Assembly (NCBI GenBank): GCA_038233335.1
Contig: JBBSME010000123.1
Coordinates: forward strand, 1 to 8,786
Length of the DNA stretch: 8,786 bases
DNA from: Iamia sp038233335
Lineage (GTDB): Bacteria; Actinomycetota; Acidimicrobiia; Acidimicrobiales; Iamiaceae
Direction: 5' to 3'
The notes below the pieces were generated by a model. The model ran no database searches, was not told the origin of the DNA, and was given only the letters and a program-made list of their open reading frames with translations. The position numbers were made by a program, and so were the translations under genes. This document shows positions 1 through 6,261 of the stretch, one piece after another (positions within the stretch are counted from its first letter, which is position 1; each line of letters begins with the position of its first letter).

Positions 1-426
1 CCCCCGGGAGCGGCCCTGGTGATGGGCCGGCGGGCCAGCCGCGGGGCTCTGGAACACGGTCGCCCTCCGGGCTCCTCTCCGACACCACGCTCCCGCCCGC
101 TCGGCCGTCCTCCCGGTGCTCGTCAAGGCAACGGGTCGGAAGCGCGGAGCGACCCTCGTCCACGTCGGCGACGGCCAGCCGTGGACGACCGGCAGCCCGG
201 CCTCATGCGCGGGCGTGGGTGGTGGTCACGGCCGTCCCGGCCGCCTGGGCTGATCGCCCTCGTGAGCGCCGCCCGGGAGGTCTCGCGGCCCAGGAGGAGT
301 GAAGAGATCCCGGACGGAGGCCCGGCTTGCGTCGGGCGCAGCTTCGGGCTTGACCGCCCCGCAAGGGCTCAGCCAGGTGCTTGAGCCGGCGTCGGCGACC
401 AAGCGATCCCGGTAGCGTCGGCGTGG
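1..426. other. Region without a supportable gene, upstream of the K+ channel
   Basis: No reading frame here has convincing protein-like composition. The forward frame open through 19-384 is Arg/Pro/Gly-rich, as expected from a non-coding frame in GC-rich DNA. A second forward frame, open from 23 to a TGA at 251-253, contains a short stretch around 110-184 (LPVLVKATGRKRG, then TLVHVGDGQPW). It vaguely recalls the TGRxSG...LLYVxDGD core of deazaflavin (F420)-dependent nitroreductases of the Ddn type, so a decayed gene is possible but weak. The last part should carry the promoter of the channel gene. No tRNA or repeat was seen. Confidence 0.5.
413..418 (+). promoter_or_regulatory. Candidate -10 element (TAGCGT) of the K+ channel gene
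   Basis: The hexamer TAGCGT fits the actinobacterial TANNNT -10 pattern. It ends 8 bases before the ATG at 427, so transcription would begin at or within a few bases of the start codon. No Shine-Dalgarno sequence is visible before this ATG, which fits leaderless or near-leaderless expression. There is no good -35 match. The pattern is short and can arise by chance, so this is a weak call. Confidence 0.28.
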
Positions 427-1446
427 ATGTCGTCGAAGCGGGTGTCGGTGGACCTGGTCACCCTGCCCGTGCGGCGTCAACCGCCGCTCGAGGCGGTGGC
501 GCGGAGGATCGCGTTCGCCCTCGCCCTGCTGGTGTTCACCGCCGTGGTGGTGTACCTCGGGCGCGACGGCTACACCGACACCGCCGGCCGGCCGATCGGG
601 TTCCTCGACGCCCTGTACTACGCGTCGGTGACGGTCACGACCACCGGGTACGGCGACATCGCGGCGGTGACGGGAACCACCCGCCTGACCGCTCTGCTGC
701 TGATCACGCCGGCTCGCATCCTCTTCCTCATCCTGGTCGTCGGGACCACGGTCGAGGTGCTCACCGAGCGGTCCCGGCAGCTCTTGCTCACCCAGCGCTG
801 GAGGCGTCAAGTGAAGGACCACCACGTGATCTGCGGCTACGGGTCGACCGGAGAGGCCGCGACCAAGGCCGTGCTGGCCCAGGGGGCAGAACCGGCGTCG
901 ATCGTCGTGGTGGACAGCGTCGCCGCCGCCGTCGAGCGGGCCACCGAGAGCGGCCTCACCGGGGTCCTGGGCGACGCCTCCCGCGTGGCGGTGCTCCGAC
1001 AGGCGGCCGTCGAGCACGCTGCGTCGGTCATCGTCACGCCGAACCGTGACGACACCGCCGTGCTGGTGACGCTGACGGCCAGGGAGCTCAACCCCGACGC
1101 ACACATCGTCGCGGCGGTGCGGGAGAAGGAGAACCTCCACCTGCTGCGCCAGAGCGGTGCCGACGCGGTCATCGACTCCTCGGCCGCGGTGGGCCGGCTG
1201 CTCGGTCTGGCCACCCACACCCCGAGCGCGCTGGAGGTCATCGACGACCTGCTCGAGGCCGGCACCTCGCTGGAGCTGGCGGAGGTCGAGCCGGTCACCG
1301 GCGCCGACGGCCGCCTGGTCGGGCCGCCGGACACCGCGTTGGTCGAGGTCCTCCGCAACGGTCGTCGCCTGCCGGTCGGCCACCCTGACCTCGGCCCCCT
1401 GGAGCACACCGATCGACTCGTGGTGGTGCGGTTCGGGCCTTCGTGA
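427..1446 (+). CDS. Two-TM potassium channel with RCK (TrkA-N/TrkA-C) domain
   Basis: A 339-residue K+-selective ion channel subunit of the inner membrane with a ligand-sensing cytosolic domain. A first TM helix lies at about 28-45, followed by a pore loop with the K+ selectivity filter TTTGYGD at 71-77 and a second TM helix at about 86-112. A Rossmann-type RCK/TrkA-N domain begins near 131, with the nucleotide-binding loop CGYGSTGE at 136-143 and an acidic VVD at 161-163 at the end of the second strand. A TrkA-C-like segment occupies about 280-339. Length and order match MthK-like prokaryotic channels that work as tetramers gated by ions or nucleotides. The ATG at 427 is preferred because the frame upstream has no ATG and is closed by a TGA at 382-384. 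The gene converges on the reverse-strand block and stands alone. The family call is firm; the gating ligand cannot be read from the sequence. Confidence 0.93.
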   Translation: MSSKRVSVDLVTLPVRRQPPLEAVARRIAFALALLVFTAVVVYLGRDGYTDTAGRPIGFLDALYYASVTVTTTGYGDIAAVTGTTRLTALLLITPARILFLILVVGTTVEVLTERSRQLLLTQRWRRQVKDHHVICGYGSTGEAATKAVLAQGAEPASIVVVDSVAAAVERATESGLTGVLGDASRVAVLRQAAVEHAASVIVTPNRDDTAVLVTLTARELNPDAHIVAAVREKENLHLLRQSGADAVIDSSAAVGRLLGLATHTPSALEVIDDLLEAGTSLELAEVEPVTGADGRLVGPPDTALVEVLRNGRRLPVGHPDLGPLEHTDRLVVVRFGPS

Positions 1447-1508
1447 GCGAGGTCGGTACGGCGCGTGGCGTCGCCCCGGGATCGTCCGTCCGCGCCCGGC
1501 ATCGAGGC

Positions 1509-1721
1509 TCACCGCACGAGGGTGACCTCGACGAGGGTGTCGTGGAAGGCTGCTGAGCCCTGGTCGTCGTCGGGGACGGCGGGGTTGGTGAGGACGTTGA
1601 CGGCCCGCCCCTCGGGGGCGTGGCGGTGCCACCAGCCGAAGGGCCCGACCGCCACATCCCGCCAACCTTCGAATCCGGTCGGGTCGCCCGGTGGGCCGAG
1701 GCGAGGCCGACCTGAGTCCAC
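1509..1721 (-). CDS. Small hypothetical protein (70 aa, GTG start)
   Basis: An unrecognised short reading frame, 37 bp downstream of the SRPBCC gene on the same strand. From the GTG at 1721 it encodes 70 residues ending ...FHDTLVEVTLVR. The composition is protein-like: a Trp/Phe-rich stretch (VAVGPFGWWHRH, residues ~23-34), then an acidic turn (VPDDDQGS) and a beta-strand-like C-terminus. By contrast, the same frame upstream of the GTG is Arg-rich shadow sequence. No clear Shine-Dalgarno precedes the GTG, so the start is uncertain; translation could be coupled to the upstream gene. It could also be the surviving C-terminal piece of a larger decayed gene. No function is proposed. Confidence 0.45.
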   Translation of the reverse strand: MDSGRPRLGPPGDPTGFEGWRDVAVGPFGWWHRHAPEGRAVNVLTNPAVPDDDQGSAAFHDTLVEVTLVR

Positions 1722-1758
1722 CCGAGACCGGCGCCGCCACCGGTGGATGCGTCGGCGG

Positions 1759-2244
1759 TCAGGCCGCCAGCTGGGCCCGAGCCCGGGCGACGATGTCGGG
1801 GTCGGCGCAGGCCCCGGCGAAGCCGGCCAGGCGGCGGTCGATGTCGCGCTGGAGCAGGGCGCGGCCGATGCGGTCGGCGATCGGCGCCAGCCAGGCCGGG
1901 CGCACGGTGAACGTGTAGCGCCACACCGCCTCGCACTCCTCCGGTCCAAGCTCCTTGAAGGACCAGCCGCCGCCGAAGGCGGAGAAGAACCAGGGGCCCT
2001 CGACCATCTTCATGCCGACCTGGTGCGGCGCCCGGAAGGAGGTGTACTGGCTCACCATGGTGAGGCGGTGCCGGGAGGTGGTGCGGGTGCGCACGCCCTT
2101 GTCGGGGCGGGTGGCCCCGCCGAGCAGGCGCTGCTCGCGCACGAACGGGTCCCAGGCGTAGCGGACCTCCTGCTGGCTCTGGGAGACGGCGAAGGCGTCC
2201 TCGACGCTGACGCTGACCCGGGTGGTGGCCTCGATGCGCGGCAT
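1759..2244 (-). CDS. SRPBCC-fold protein (polyketide cyclase/START-like)
   Basis: A 161-residue protein of the SRPBCC (START/Bet v 1/polyketide cyclase) helix-grip fold, which binds lipids or other hydrophobic ligands in a deep cavity. The N-terminus (MPRIEATTRVSVSVEDAFAV) shows the typical first strand followed by the helix with the 'eDAFavs' pattern. The middle has alternating strands (RTRTTSRHRLTMVSQYTSF), then the WSFKELGPEECEAVWRYTF strand pair. The C-terminal helix at ~117-160 (PIADRIGRALLQRDIDRRLAGF) closes the cavity. Length is usual for the family. The ATG is supported by AAGGTGATC ending two bases before it, close to the anti-SD complement. It lies 60 bp after the oxidoreductase gene on the same strand, so the two are probably co-transcribed. 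The fold is well supported; the ligand is unknown. Confidence 0.82.
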   Translation of the reverse strand: MPRIEATTRVSVSVEDAFAVSQSQQEVRYAWDPFVREQRLLGGATRPDKGVRTRTTSRHRLTMVSQYTSFRAPHQVGMKMVEGPWFFSAFGGGWSFKELGPEECEAVWRYTFTVRPAWLAPIADRIGRALLQRDIDRRLAGFAGACADPDIVARARAQLAA

Positions 2245-2304
2245 CGGATCACCTTGCCACAGCCCGTGCTGGACGCCACCGACGGAGCGGCGGGTCGAGG
2301 ACGC

Positions 2305-3534
2305 TCAGGTCAAGAGGGTGAAGGTGAGCCCGGCATGGGCGGTCAGGCGGTCGATCAGGTCGTCGCCCAGGGCGCTCGCGGGGGTGTGGAAGCCGCCGCG
2401 CACCTCGGCCCGATCCAGCTCCAGGAGGGCGACGGCGGCTTCACCCAGCATCTTGGCCGTGGAGCCGTAGCCCGGGTCTCGGTCGCCGGTGACCTTGGTG
2501 CGGATGGTCTGGCCGTCGGCCGTCTCGCCGAAGAAGCGCAGGTCGAAGAAGCCGGCCTCCTGGGCCTCGGGGGAGGGGCCGGTGCCCGGCTTGGGCAGCA
2601 CCCGGTTGAGCACGTTGCGCACCGGCCCGATCGCGGCAGCTCCCATGCCGCCGGCCACCCCACCGGCCAGGCCCGCGGCCTTGGCCGCGCCGAGGGGGCC
2701 GGCGCCCATCATCATGGCCTCGTCGTAGAGGAACTCCTTGCCCCACGGATGGCCGAGGAGGGCATGGGTGCGGTGGACCACCCTGGTGTTGACCGCCGCC
2801 ATCACGAACGGCGCCACCCACTCCCCGGAGGCCTCATCGTTGGTGGGCAGGGTGACGTTCGGTTGGGTCACGCCCTCCCGCTCGCCGGCAGGGGCCAGCG
2901 CATAGGGGTTGGCCAGGACCTTGCGGAGGGCCGGGTCCTGGGACACCTCCTCCATCATGTTCATCATGCTGGCGATGGTCCCGCCGCTGGCCCCGCCCTT
3001 CATGGCCTTGACCCGCATGGCGATCTGGCGGCAGGGGGCGCCCAGGGCGGCCTCGGCCTCCCGCTGGGTGAACCGCACCCCCAGGTCGGACGGGATGGAA
3101 TCGAACCCGCAGGTGTGGACGAAGCGCGCGCCACTGGCCTCGGCCGTCTCCTGGTGGGCGTCGATCATGCGTTGCATCCACTGGGGTTCGCCGGTGAGGT
3201 CGCAGTAGTCGGTGCCGGCCGCGGCGGCCGCCGCCGCCAGCTCTGAGCCGTAGAGGGCGTAGGGCCCGACGGTGGAGACCACCACGCGGGTGCGGGCCAC
3301 CAGGTCCTCCATGGCGGCGGCATCCGATGCGTCAGCCACGATCCGCTGCACATCGGCGCCGACGTCAGCCGCCACCTCGGCGAGCTTCTGGTCGTTGCGG
3401 CCGGCCATGGCCCAGCGAACAGGGCCCTCGCTACCGTGGCGCTCCACCAGGTAGGCACAGAGGAGCTGGCCCACGAAGCTGGTGGCGCCGAACACGACGA
3501 GGTCGAGCGGACGGTCGGACGGTGCGGGGGTCAC
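2305..3534 (-). CDS. Saccharopine dehydrogenase-like / trans-acting enoyl reductase family oxidoreductase
   Basis: A 409-residue NAD(P)-dependent oxidoreductase. An N-terminal Rossmann fold carries GATSFVG at 16-22 and AGRN at 44-47, followed by the family motifs STVGPYALYG (87-96), CDLTGE (111-116) and TCGFDSIPSDLG (141-152). This set is typical of the actinobacterial branch that includes the mycobacterial trans-acting enoyl reductase of phenolglycolipid/DIM synthesis (Rv2953) and its paralogue Rv2449c, both of similar length. A lipid-reductase role is therefore more likely than lysine metabolism, but no polyketide synthase gene is in view. An Ala/Gly-rich segment at ~276-302 resembles the hydrophobic stretch of that branch. 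The start is a GTG with no Shine-Dalgarno but with a TANNNT box at -12 to -7, suggesting a leaderless mRNA. It is followed 60 bp later by the SRPBCC gene. Confidence 0.88.
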   Translation of the reverse strand: MTPAPSDRPLDLVVFGATSFVGQLLCAYLVERHGSEGPVRWAMAGRNDQKLAEVAADVGADVQRIVADASDAAAMEDLVARTRVVVSTVGPYALYGSELAAAAAAAGTDYCDLTGEPQWMQRMIDAHQETAEASGARFVHTCGFDSIPSDLGVRFTQREAEAALGAPCRQIAMRVKAMKGGASGGTIASMMNMMEEVSQDPALRKVLANPYALAPAGEREGVTQPNVTLPTNDEASGEWVAPFVMAAVNTRVVHRTHALLGHPWGKEFLYDEAMMMGAGPLGAAKAAGLAGGVAGGMGAAAIGPVRNVLNRVLPKPGTGPSPEAQEAGFFDLRFFGETADGQTIRTKVTGDRDPGYGSTAKMLGEAAVALLELDRAEVRGGFHTPASALGDDLIDRLTAHAGLTFTLLT

Positions 3535-3540
3535 GGGCCG

Positions 3541-3546
3541 AGCCTA
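3541..3546 (-). promoter_or_regulatory. Candidate leaderless promoter -10 (TAGGCT) of the oxidoreductase gene
   Basis: On the reverse strand TAGGCT (TANNNT pattern) sits exactly at -12 to -7 from the GTG start at 3534. That is the spacing expected when transcription begins on the start codon, as is common in actinobacteria. No ribosome binding site precedes the GTG, which agrees with this. The expected -35 window falls on the palindrome at 3560-3571. Confidence 0.42.
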
Positions 3547-3559
3547 TGGGCGTTCCCGG

Positions 3560-3571
3560 TGGATGCATCCA
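3560..3571. promoter_or_regulatory. 12-bp perfect palindrome, possible operator
   Basis: TGGATGCATCCA reads the same on both strands. It lies 26-37 bases upstream of the GTG of the saccharopine dehydrogenase-like gene, covering the -35 area of its candidate promoter. A dimeric repressor binding here would block RNA polymerase. No regulator gene is in the window, so this rests on symmetry and position only. Confidence 0.35.
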
Positions 3572-3686
3572 GTGCGGGGGCCGGCCGCCACGGCGGCGGC
3601 TACCACTCGTCGCCCAGGCAGTCAGCCCGGCGCAGGGTAGGCCGAGAACACGGGTGCTCCTGGGAGGTCGGTCGCGGAGAGAAGGC
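3572..3686. other. Intergenic spacer between LmeA-like and oxidoreductase genes
   Basis: No gene is supported here. A small GC inverted repeat (GCCGCC at 3584-3589, GGCGGC at 3592-3597) could form a tight hairpin downstream of the LmeA-like gene. It has no T tract, so a rho-independent terminator cannot be claimed. Confidence 0.3.
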
Positions 3687-4484
3687 TCAGAGGCGCAGGG
3701 TGCCGCCGGCCAACATGGCCTCGCGCAGGCGGGCCGCGCTCACCGGCTCCCGGAAGCCCTCTCGGAGGAGACGGAACCGCACCCGATCGCCCGACCTGGT
3801 CGCCTCGGCGATCGTCCACCCGTCGCCCAGGGGGACGGGCAGGCGCCGCTCGAGGCGGAGCCAGCGCGGGATGCGCACCTGCAGCGTCCTCCACCGCACG
3901 GCGCGGAGTTCCAGCACGAGGGTGCCGTCGAGGACCTGGGCATCGGCGACGAGCATGGGATCACCGGGGCGCCGCCGGCCCACCACCCGTCCCTGGTCGT
4001 CCAGGGCGAGGGTCCAACCGGCGACCCGCTGGTCGAGCCAGCCGACGAGGGCCTGCACGCGGGCGGTGCCGCGGACCTCGACCTCCTCGGCGGCGAGGGT
4101 GGCCTGGCGTCCGGGCAGCATCTGCACCGATCGGGCCCTGACCGAGAGGCGGTCGACGGCCAGGGCATCGACCTCGACGTCGGTCAGCTCGGCGGTCAGG
4201 TCGCCGCGCCCCGGTCTCGGGGCCAGGAACAGGGACTCGAGGGAGGCCGACACCTCGTGGCCGCGGACGCGCAGGTCGACCCGACGGTCGCGGAAGGTGG
4301 CGGTCAGCCCGCTCACCAGCTGGGCCAGCATCTGCTCGGGCGGGTGGGGCAGCTTCGTCGCCAGCGCGGTGGCCGGCTCGATCCACCAGGTGGTCATGTC
4401 GGCCCAGGCGTCGATGAGCGAACGTGGGTCCGGCGCCCCGGGCGGTCGGGGCATCCAGGAGCGCGGGTCGAACGGTGAGGTCAC
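3687..4484 (-). CDS. LmeA/DUF2993-like phospholipid-binding protein
   Basis: A 265-residue protein with alternating beta-strand sequence resembling the LmeA (DUF2993) family. Mycobacterial LmeA is an envelope phospholipid-binding protein linked to lipomannan maturation. The supporting signs are the serial strands LTAELTDVEVDALAVDRLSV (residues ~98-117), a second block VEVRGTARVQALVGWLD (~134-150), and the ending in which a basic segment (RIPRWLRLERRLPVPLGDGW) is followed by ATRSGDRVRFRLL. Unlike secreted members it shows no signal peptide: the N-terminus is Pro-rich and soluble, with a Trp-containing helix (DAWADMTTWW) at ~25-34. It may therefore act at the cytosolic face or be a divergent relative. 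The GTG start has no strong ribosome binding site; it follows the DUF3152 gene by 88 bp. The assignment is by pattern, so moderate. Confidence 0.6.
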   Translation of the reverse strand: MTSPFDPRSWMPRPPGAPDPRSLIDAWADMTTWWIEPATALATKLPHPPEQMLAQLVSGLTATFRDRRVDLRVRGHEVSASLESLFLAPRPGRGDLTAELTDVEVDALAVDRLSVRARSVQMLPGRQATLAAEEVEVRGTARVQALVGWLDQRVAGWTLALDDQGRVVGRRRPGDPMLVADAQVLDGTLVLELRAVRWRTLQVRIPRWLRLERRLPVPLGDGWTIAEATRSGDRVRFRLLREGFREPVSAARLREAMLAGGTLRL

Positions 4485-4565
4485 GGTCCCGAGTCGGGGC
4501 GGGCGGCGACCGAGGCGTGGGGCACGCGGTGAGCCTACGCAGCGACCGTCAGGGTCACCGGGGGA

Positions 4566-4577
4566 GCTGAGCTCAGC
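4566..4577. repeat. 12-bp palindrome over the DUF3152 stop codon
   Basis: GCTGAGCTCAGC is perfectly self-complementary and includes the TGA stop of the DUF3152 gene. It has no loop and no T tract, so it is not a standard terminator. It may be chance, since its core is SacI-like GAGCTC. Confidence 0.3.
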
Positions 4578-5364
4578 CGGCGCCCGGTGCGGGCTGGTCG
4601 GGGAAGGGCCAGGGGTTGGCCAGGCAGCCCTTCAGGCCCTTCGTCTGCTGCATCATCACCGGAGCCAGCTGGCCCGGACCGGAACAGAAGACGTGGCCCT
4701 CGCCGAGGGCGTGGCCCATCTCGTGGTTGAGCACGTGGGCCCGGTAGGCCTCGATGCCGAGGGGCCAGTCGTGGGTGGCGTTGAGCCATCGCTCGGAGTT
4801 GATGCTCACGTCCTTGCCCACCCCGCAGCTGAAGATCCCGTTGGTCGGCAACGGGGCACAGCGCTCATCGGTGGTCGGCGGGGTGGCGAGGACGATGCGG
4901 ACCTGCCCGCCGGCCTCCACCCGTTGGAAGCTGGTGGACCCGCTGGCGGTCCAGCTGCGCGGATCGGAGAACGCCGCATCCACGACGGCACCGACCTCGG
5001 CCGGATCGATCCCGACGGCTTCCTCCACCTCGACCGAGTAGGTCACCAGCGAGCCCGAGCCGATCACCTCGGTCTGGCCCGCCACCGGGACGAACACCCC
5101 GACCCGACCCGGCGTGAGCGGCGCGGTCGTGGTCGTGGTGGAGGTGCTCGTGGTCGTCGGCGCCGTCGTCGCGGTCGGAGCCGGGGCGGTGGTCGAGGTG
5201 GCCGCGGCCCCGACCTCGACGGCATCACTGGGCTGGTCGGAGCCGTCGGGGAGGGCGCTGACCAGGCCCACCACCACGCACAGGGTGACCAGAGCGGCTG
5301 CGCTCTTGGCCAGGAACGGCCACGGAGGACGGCGGGCGCTGTCTCCCCCGTCCACGCCGTCCAT
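4573..5364 (-). CDS. Membrane-anchored DUF3152 zinc-metalloprotease-like protein
   Basis: A 263-residue protein. A short cytosolic N-terminus is followed by one hydrophobic segment (residues ~18-38, FLAKSAAALVTLCVVVGLVSA) acting as signal or anchor. A Thr/Ala/Pro-rich linker spans ~56-81, and a DUF3152 domain runs from ~85 to the end. The domain holds the family hallmarks DPRSW (134-138), a Cys pair (169, 180) and NHEMGHALGEGH (213-224), a metzincin-type HExxHxxGxxH with ligands His214, His218 and His224 and catalytic Glu215. These are followed by C-GPG-LAPVMMQQTKGLKGC and NPWPFP. All proposed zinc and catalytic residues are present, so an extracytoplasmic peptidase is likely, with unknown substrate. 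The frame is open further upstream, but that sequence is Arg/Pro-rich and overlaps the lipase gene antiparallel to its codon use. The ATG at 5364 is therefore chosen, although its ribosome binding site is weak. It lies 65 bp after the patatin-like gene. Confidence 0.88.
   Translation of the reverse strand: MDGVDGGDSARRPPWPFLAKSAAALVTLCVVVGLVSALPDGSDQPSDAVEVGAAATSTTAPAPTATTAPTTTSTSTTTTTAPLTPGRVGVFVPVAGQTEVIGSGSLVTYSVEVEEAVGIDPAEVGAVVDAAFSDPRSWTASGSTSFQRVEAGGQVRIVLATPPTTDERCAPLPTNGIFSCGVGKDVSINSERWLNATHDWPLGIEAYRAHVLNHEMGHALGEGHVFCSGPGQLAPVMMQQTKGLKGCLANPWPFPDQPAPGAG
5122..5199 (-). repeat. Low-complexity Thr/Ala/Pro-rich linker
   Basis: About 26 codons of mostly ACC/ACG Thr with Ala and Pro in the DUF3152 protein. 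This is a typical flexible, possibly O-glycosylated, spacer between a membrane anchor and an external catalytic domain. Being near-repetitive it is also prone to length variation. Confidence 0.6.
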
Positions 5365-5382
5365 GGCGTCGAGCGTAGTGAG

Positions 5383-5424
5383 GGGGCTCGTGGCTCCCCG
5401 GGTCGTGCTCCAGGGGAGAGCCCC
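5383..5424. terminator. Possible stem-loop between patatin-like and DUF3152 genes
   Basis: GGGGCTC at 5383-5389 pairs with GAGCCCC at 5418-5424. A competing inner pair, CTCCCC (5394-5399) with GGGGAG (5413-5418), could form instead. There is no T tract. It may be an attenuating or processing structure in the 65-bp spacer, or just GC-rich chance pairing. Confidence 0.25.
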
Positions 5425-5429
5425 GCCCG

Positions 5430-6230
5430 TCACTCGTGGGCGTGGTCGACCAGCATCGACGACTGGTCCGTGGTCCGGCGGTCCGGGTCGAGCAACCACA
5501 GCTCGGTCGACCTCCGGGCCCGCTCGATCAGGTCGGCCCCCTGCCTGAAGTCCGCGGGGGAGACCGTCATCGGGCACAGCGGTGGCACCACGCGGACGTC
5601 GGTCAGCGGCTCGTAGCGGTCCACGTCGGCGGCCAGGCGGTGCTGGACTAGCAGGCCGAGGCCGTGCAGGGCCATGCCCAGCGCGCTCTGGGGTGCCTCT
5701 TCGAGGGCACACGGGTAGCCGGCCGGCAGGACCCAGATCTGGTCCGCCCCCGCGTGGTGCGCGTGGGAGATGGGTGTGTTGTTGACCACCCCGCCGTCGA
5801 TGTAGGTCCTTCCGTCGATCGTCACCGGCGGGAAGACGCCCGGGATCGCCGCGCTGGCCACGATGGCCTCGAGCGCCGGACCGGTCGACAGCAGGGCGTC
5901 GCGACCCGACAGCACGTCGACGACCACGGTGTGGAGCGGGATCGTGGCATCCTCCAGCCGCCCGACGGCCAGGTTGTCCTCGACCAGGCGCCGAAGACCG
6001 GACGCGGAGATCAGCGAGGGCTGGCGACCGATGAAGCCGAGGAACCCTCGGAGCGGTTGGAAGGGGAAGACGTCATCTCGGTCGAGTCGGGACCAGAGGG
6101 CAGCCAGCCGATCCACGCTCTCAGGCGAGGGATCACCGGCCACCCACGCGGCGTTGATCGCGCCGACGGACGCGCCGATGAGGAGGCCCGGTCGCACGCC
6201 CTCCCGGGTCAGCGCCTGGAGCATGCCCAC
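5430..6230 (-). CDS. Patatin-like phospholipase, N-terminally truncated
   Basis: A patatin-family serine acyl hydrolase (lipase with a Ser-Asp dyad). Numbered from the first in-window GTG (6230), the nucleophile elbow GASVG lies at 19-23 with Ser21. The conserved AAIPGVFPPV is at 128-137 and the catalytic Asp motif DGGVVNNTP is at 145-153. The 266 residues cover most of the fold. However, homology clearly continues upstream in frame to 6260: SGGASLGAIQVGMLQAL is the glycine-rich oxyanion motif that normally follows the first strand. Beyond 6260 the frame reads four foreign codons and a stop (6273-6275), with no ATG/GTG/TTG on the way. The native start is therefore missing, and a GTG-6230 product would lack the oxyanion loop. 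The rest is undamaged, so the event is recent or the join is an assembly error. Confidence 0.85.
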   Translation of the reverse strand: MGMLQALTREGVRPGLLIGASVGAINAAWVAGDPSPESVDRLAALWSRLDRDDVFPFQPLRGFLGFIGRQPSLISASGLRRLVEDNLAVGRLEDATIPLHTVVVDVLSGRDALLSTGPALEAIVASAAIPGVFPPVTIDGRTYIDGGVVNNTPISHAHHAGADQIWVLPAGYPCALEEAPQSALGMALHGLGLLVQHRLAADVDRYEPLTDVRVVPPLCPMTVSPADFRQGADLIERARRSTELWLLDPDRRTTDQSSMLVDHAHE

Positions 6231-6259
6231 CTGGATGGCGCCCAGGCTGGCCCCGCCTG

Positions 6260-6261
6260 AC
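6260..6261. other. Junction between truncated patatin and truncated antiporter genes
   Basis: To the left, up to 6260, the reverse strand encodes the patatin N-terminal motif starting at a Ser codon. To the right, from 6261, the forward strand encodes a cation antiporter C-terminus starting within an Ala codon. Both genes break at the same base, which marks a deletion, inversion or mis-assembly point. No insertion sequence or target duplication is visible. Confidence 0.6.

Noticed and set aside
226..1740. A 504-codon open frame on the reverse strand opposite the K+ channel gene
   Set aside because: The translation is Arg/Gly/His/Pro-rich with no domain signal, and the forward strand holds a clear channel. 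Long antisense frames are expected in GC-rich coding DNA.
1465..3246. A 593-codon forward open frame opposite the SRPBCC and oxidoreductase genes
   Set aside because: It is Gly/Ala/His-rich without motifs and fully overlaps well-supported reverse-strand genes.
5128..5190. Direct-repeat-like GTGGTCGTGGTC stretch, considered as a microsatellite or CRISPR-like repeat
   Set aside because: It is the Thr-rich linker of the DUF3152 protein read on the opposite strand. There are no regular spacers.
3436..5616. A 726-codon forward open frame across the LmeA-like and DUF3152 genes
   Set aside because: Its composition is Ser/Arg/Gly-biased and it lies opposite two genes with recognisable families, so it is an antisense shadow.
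5365..5712. N-terminal extension of the DUF3152 protein to the start at 5712
   Set aside because: The extra 116 residues are Arg/Pro-rich and overlap the lipase gene in another frame. A normal N-terminal anchor begins right after the ATG at 5364.
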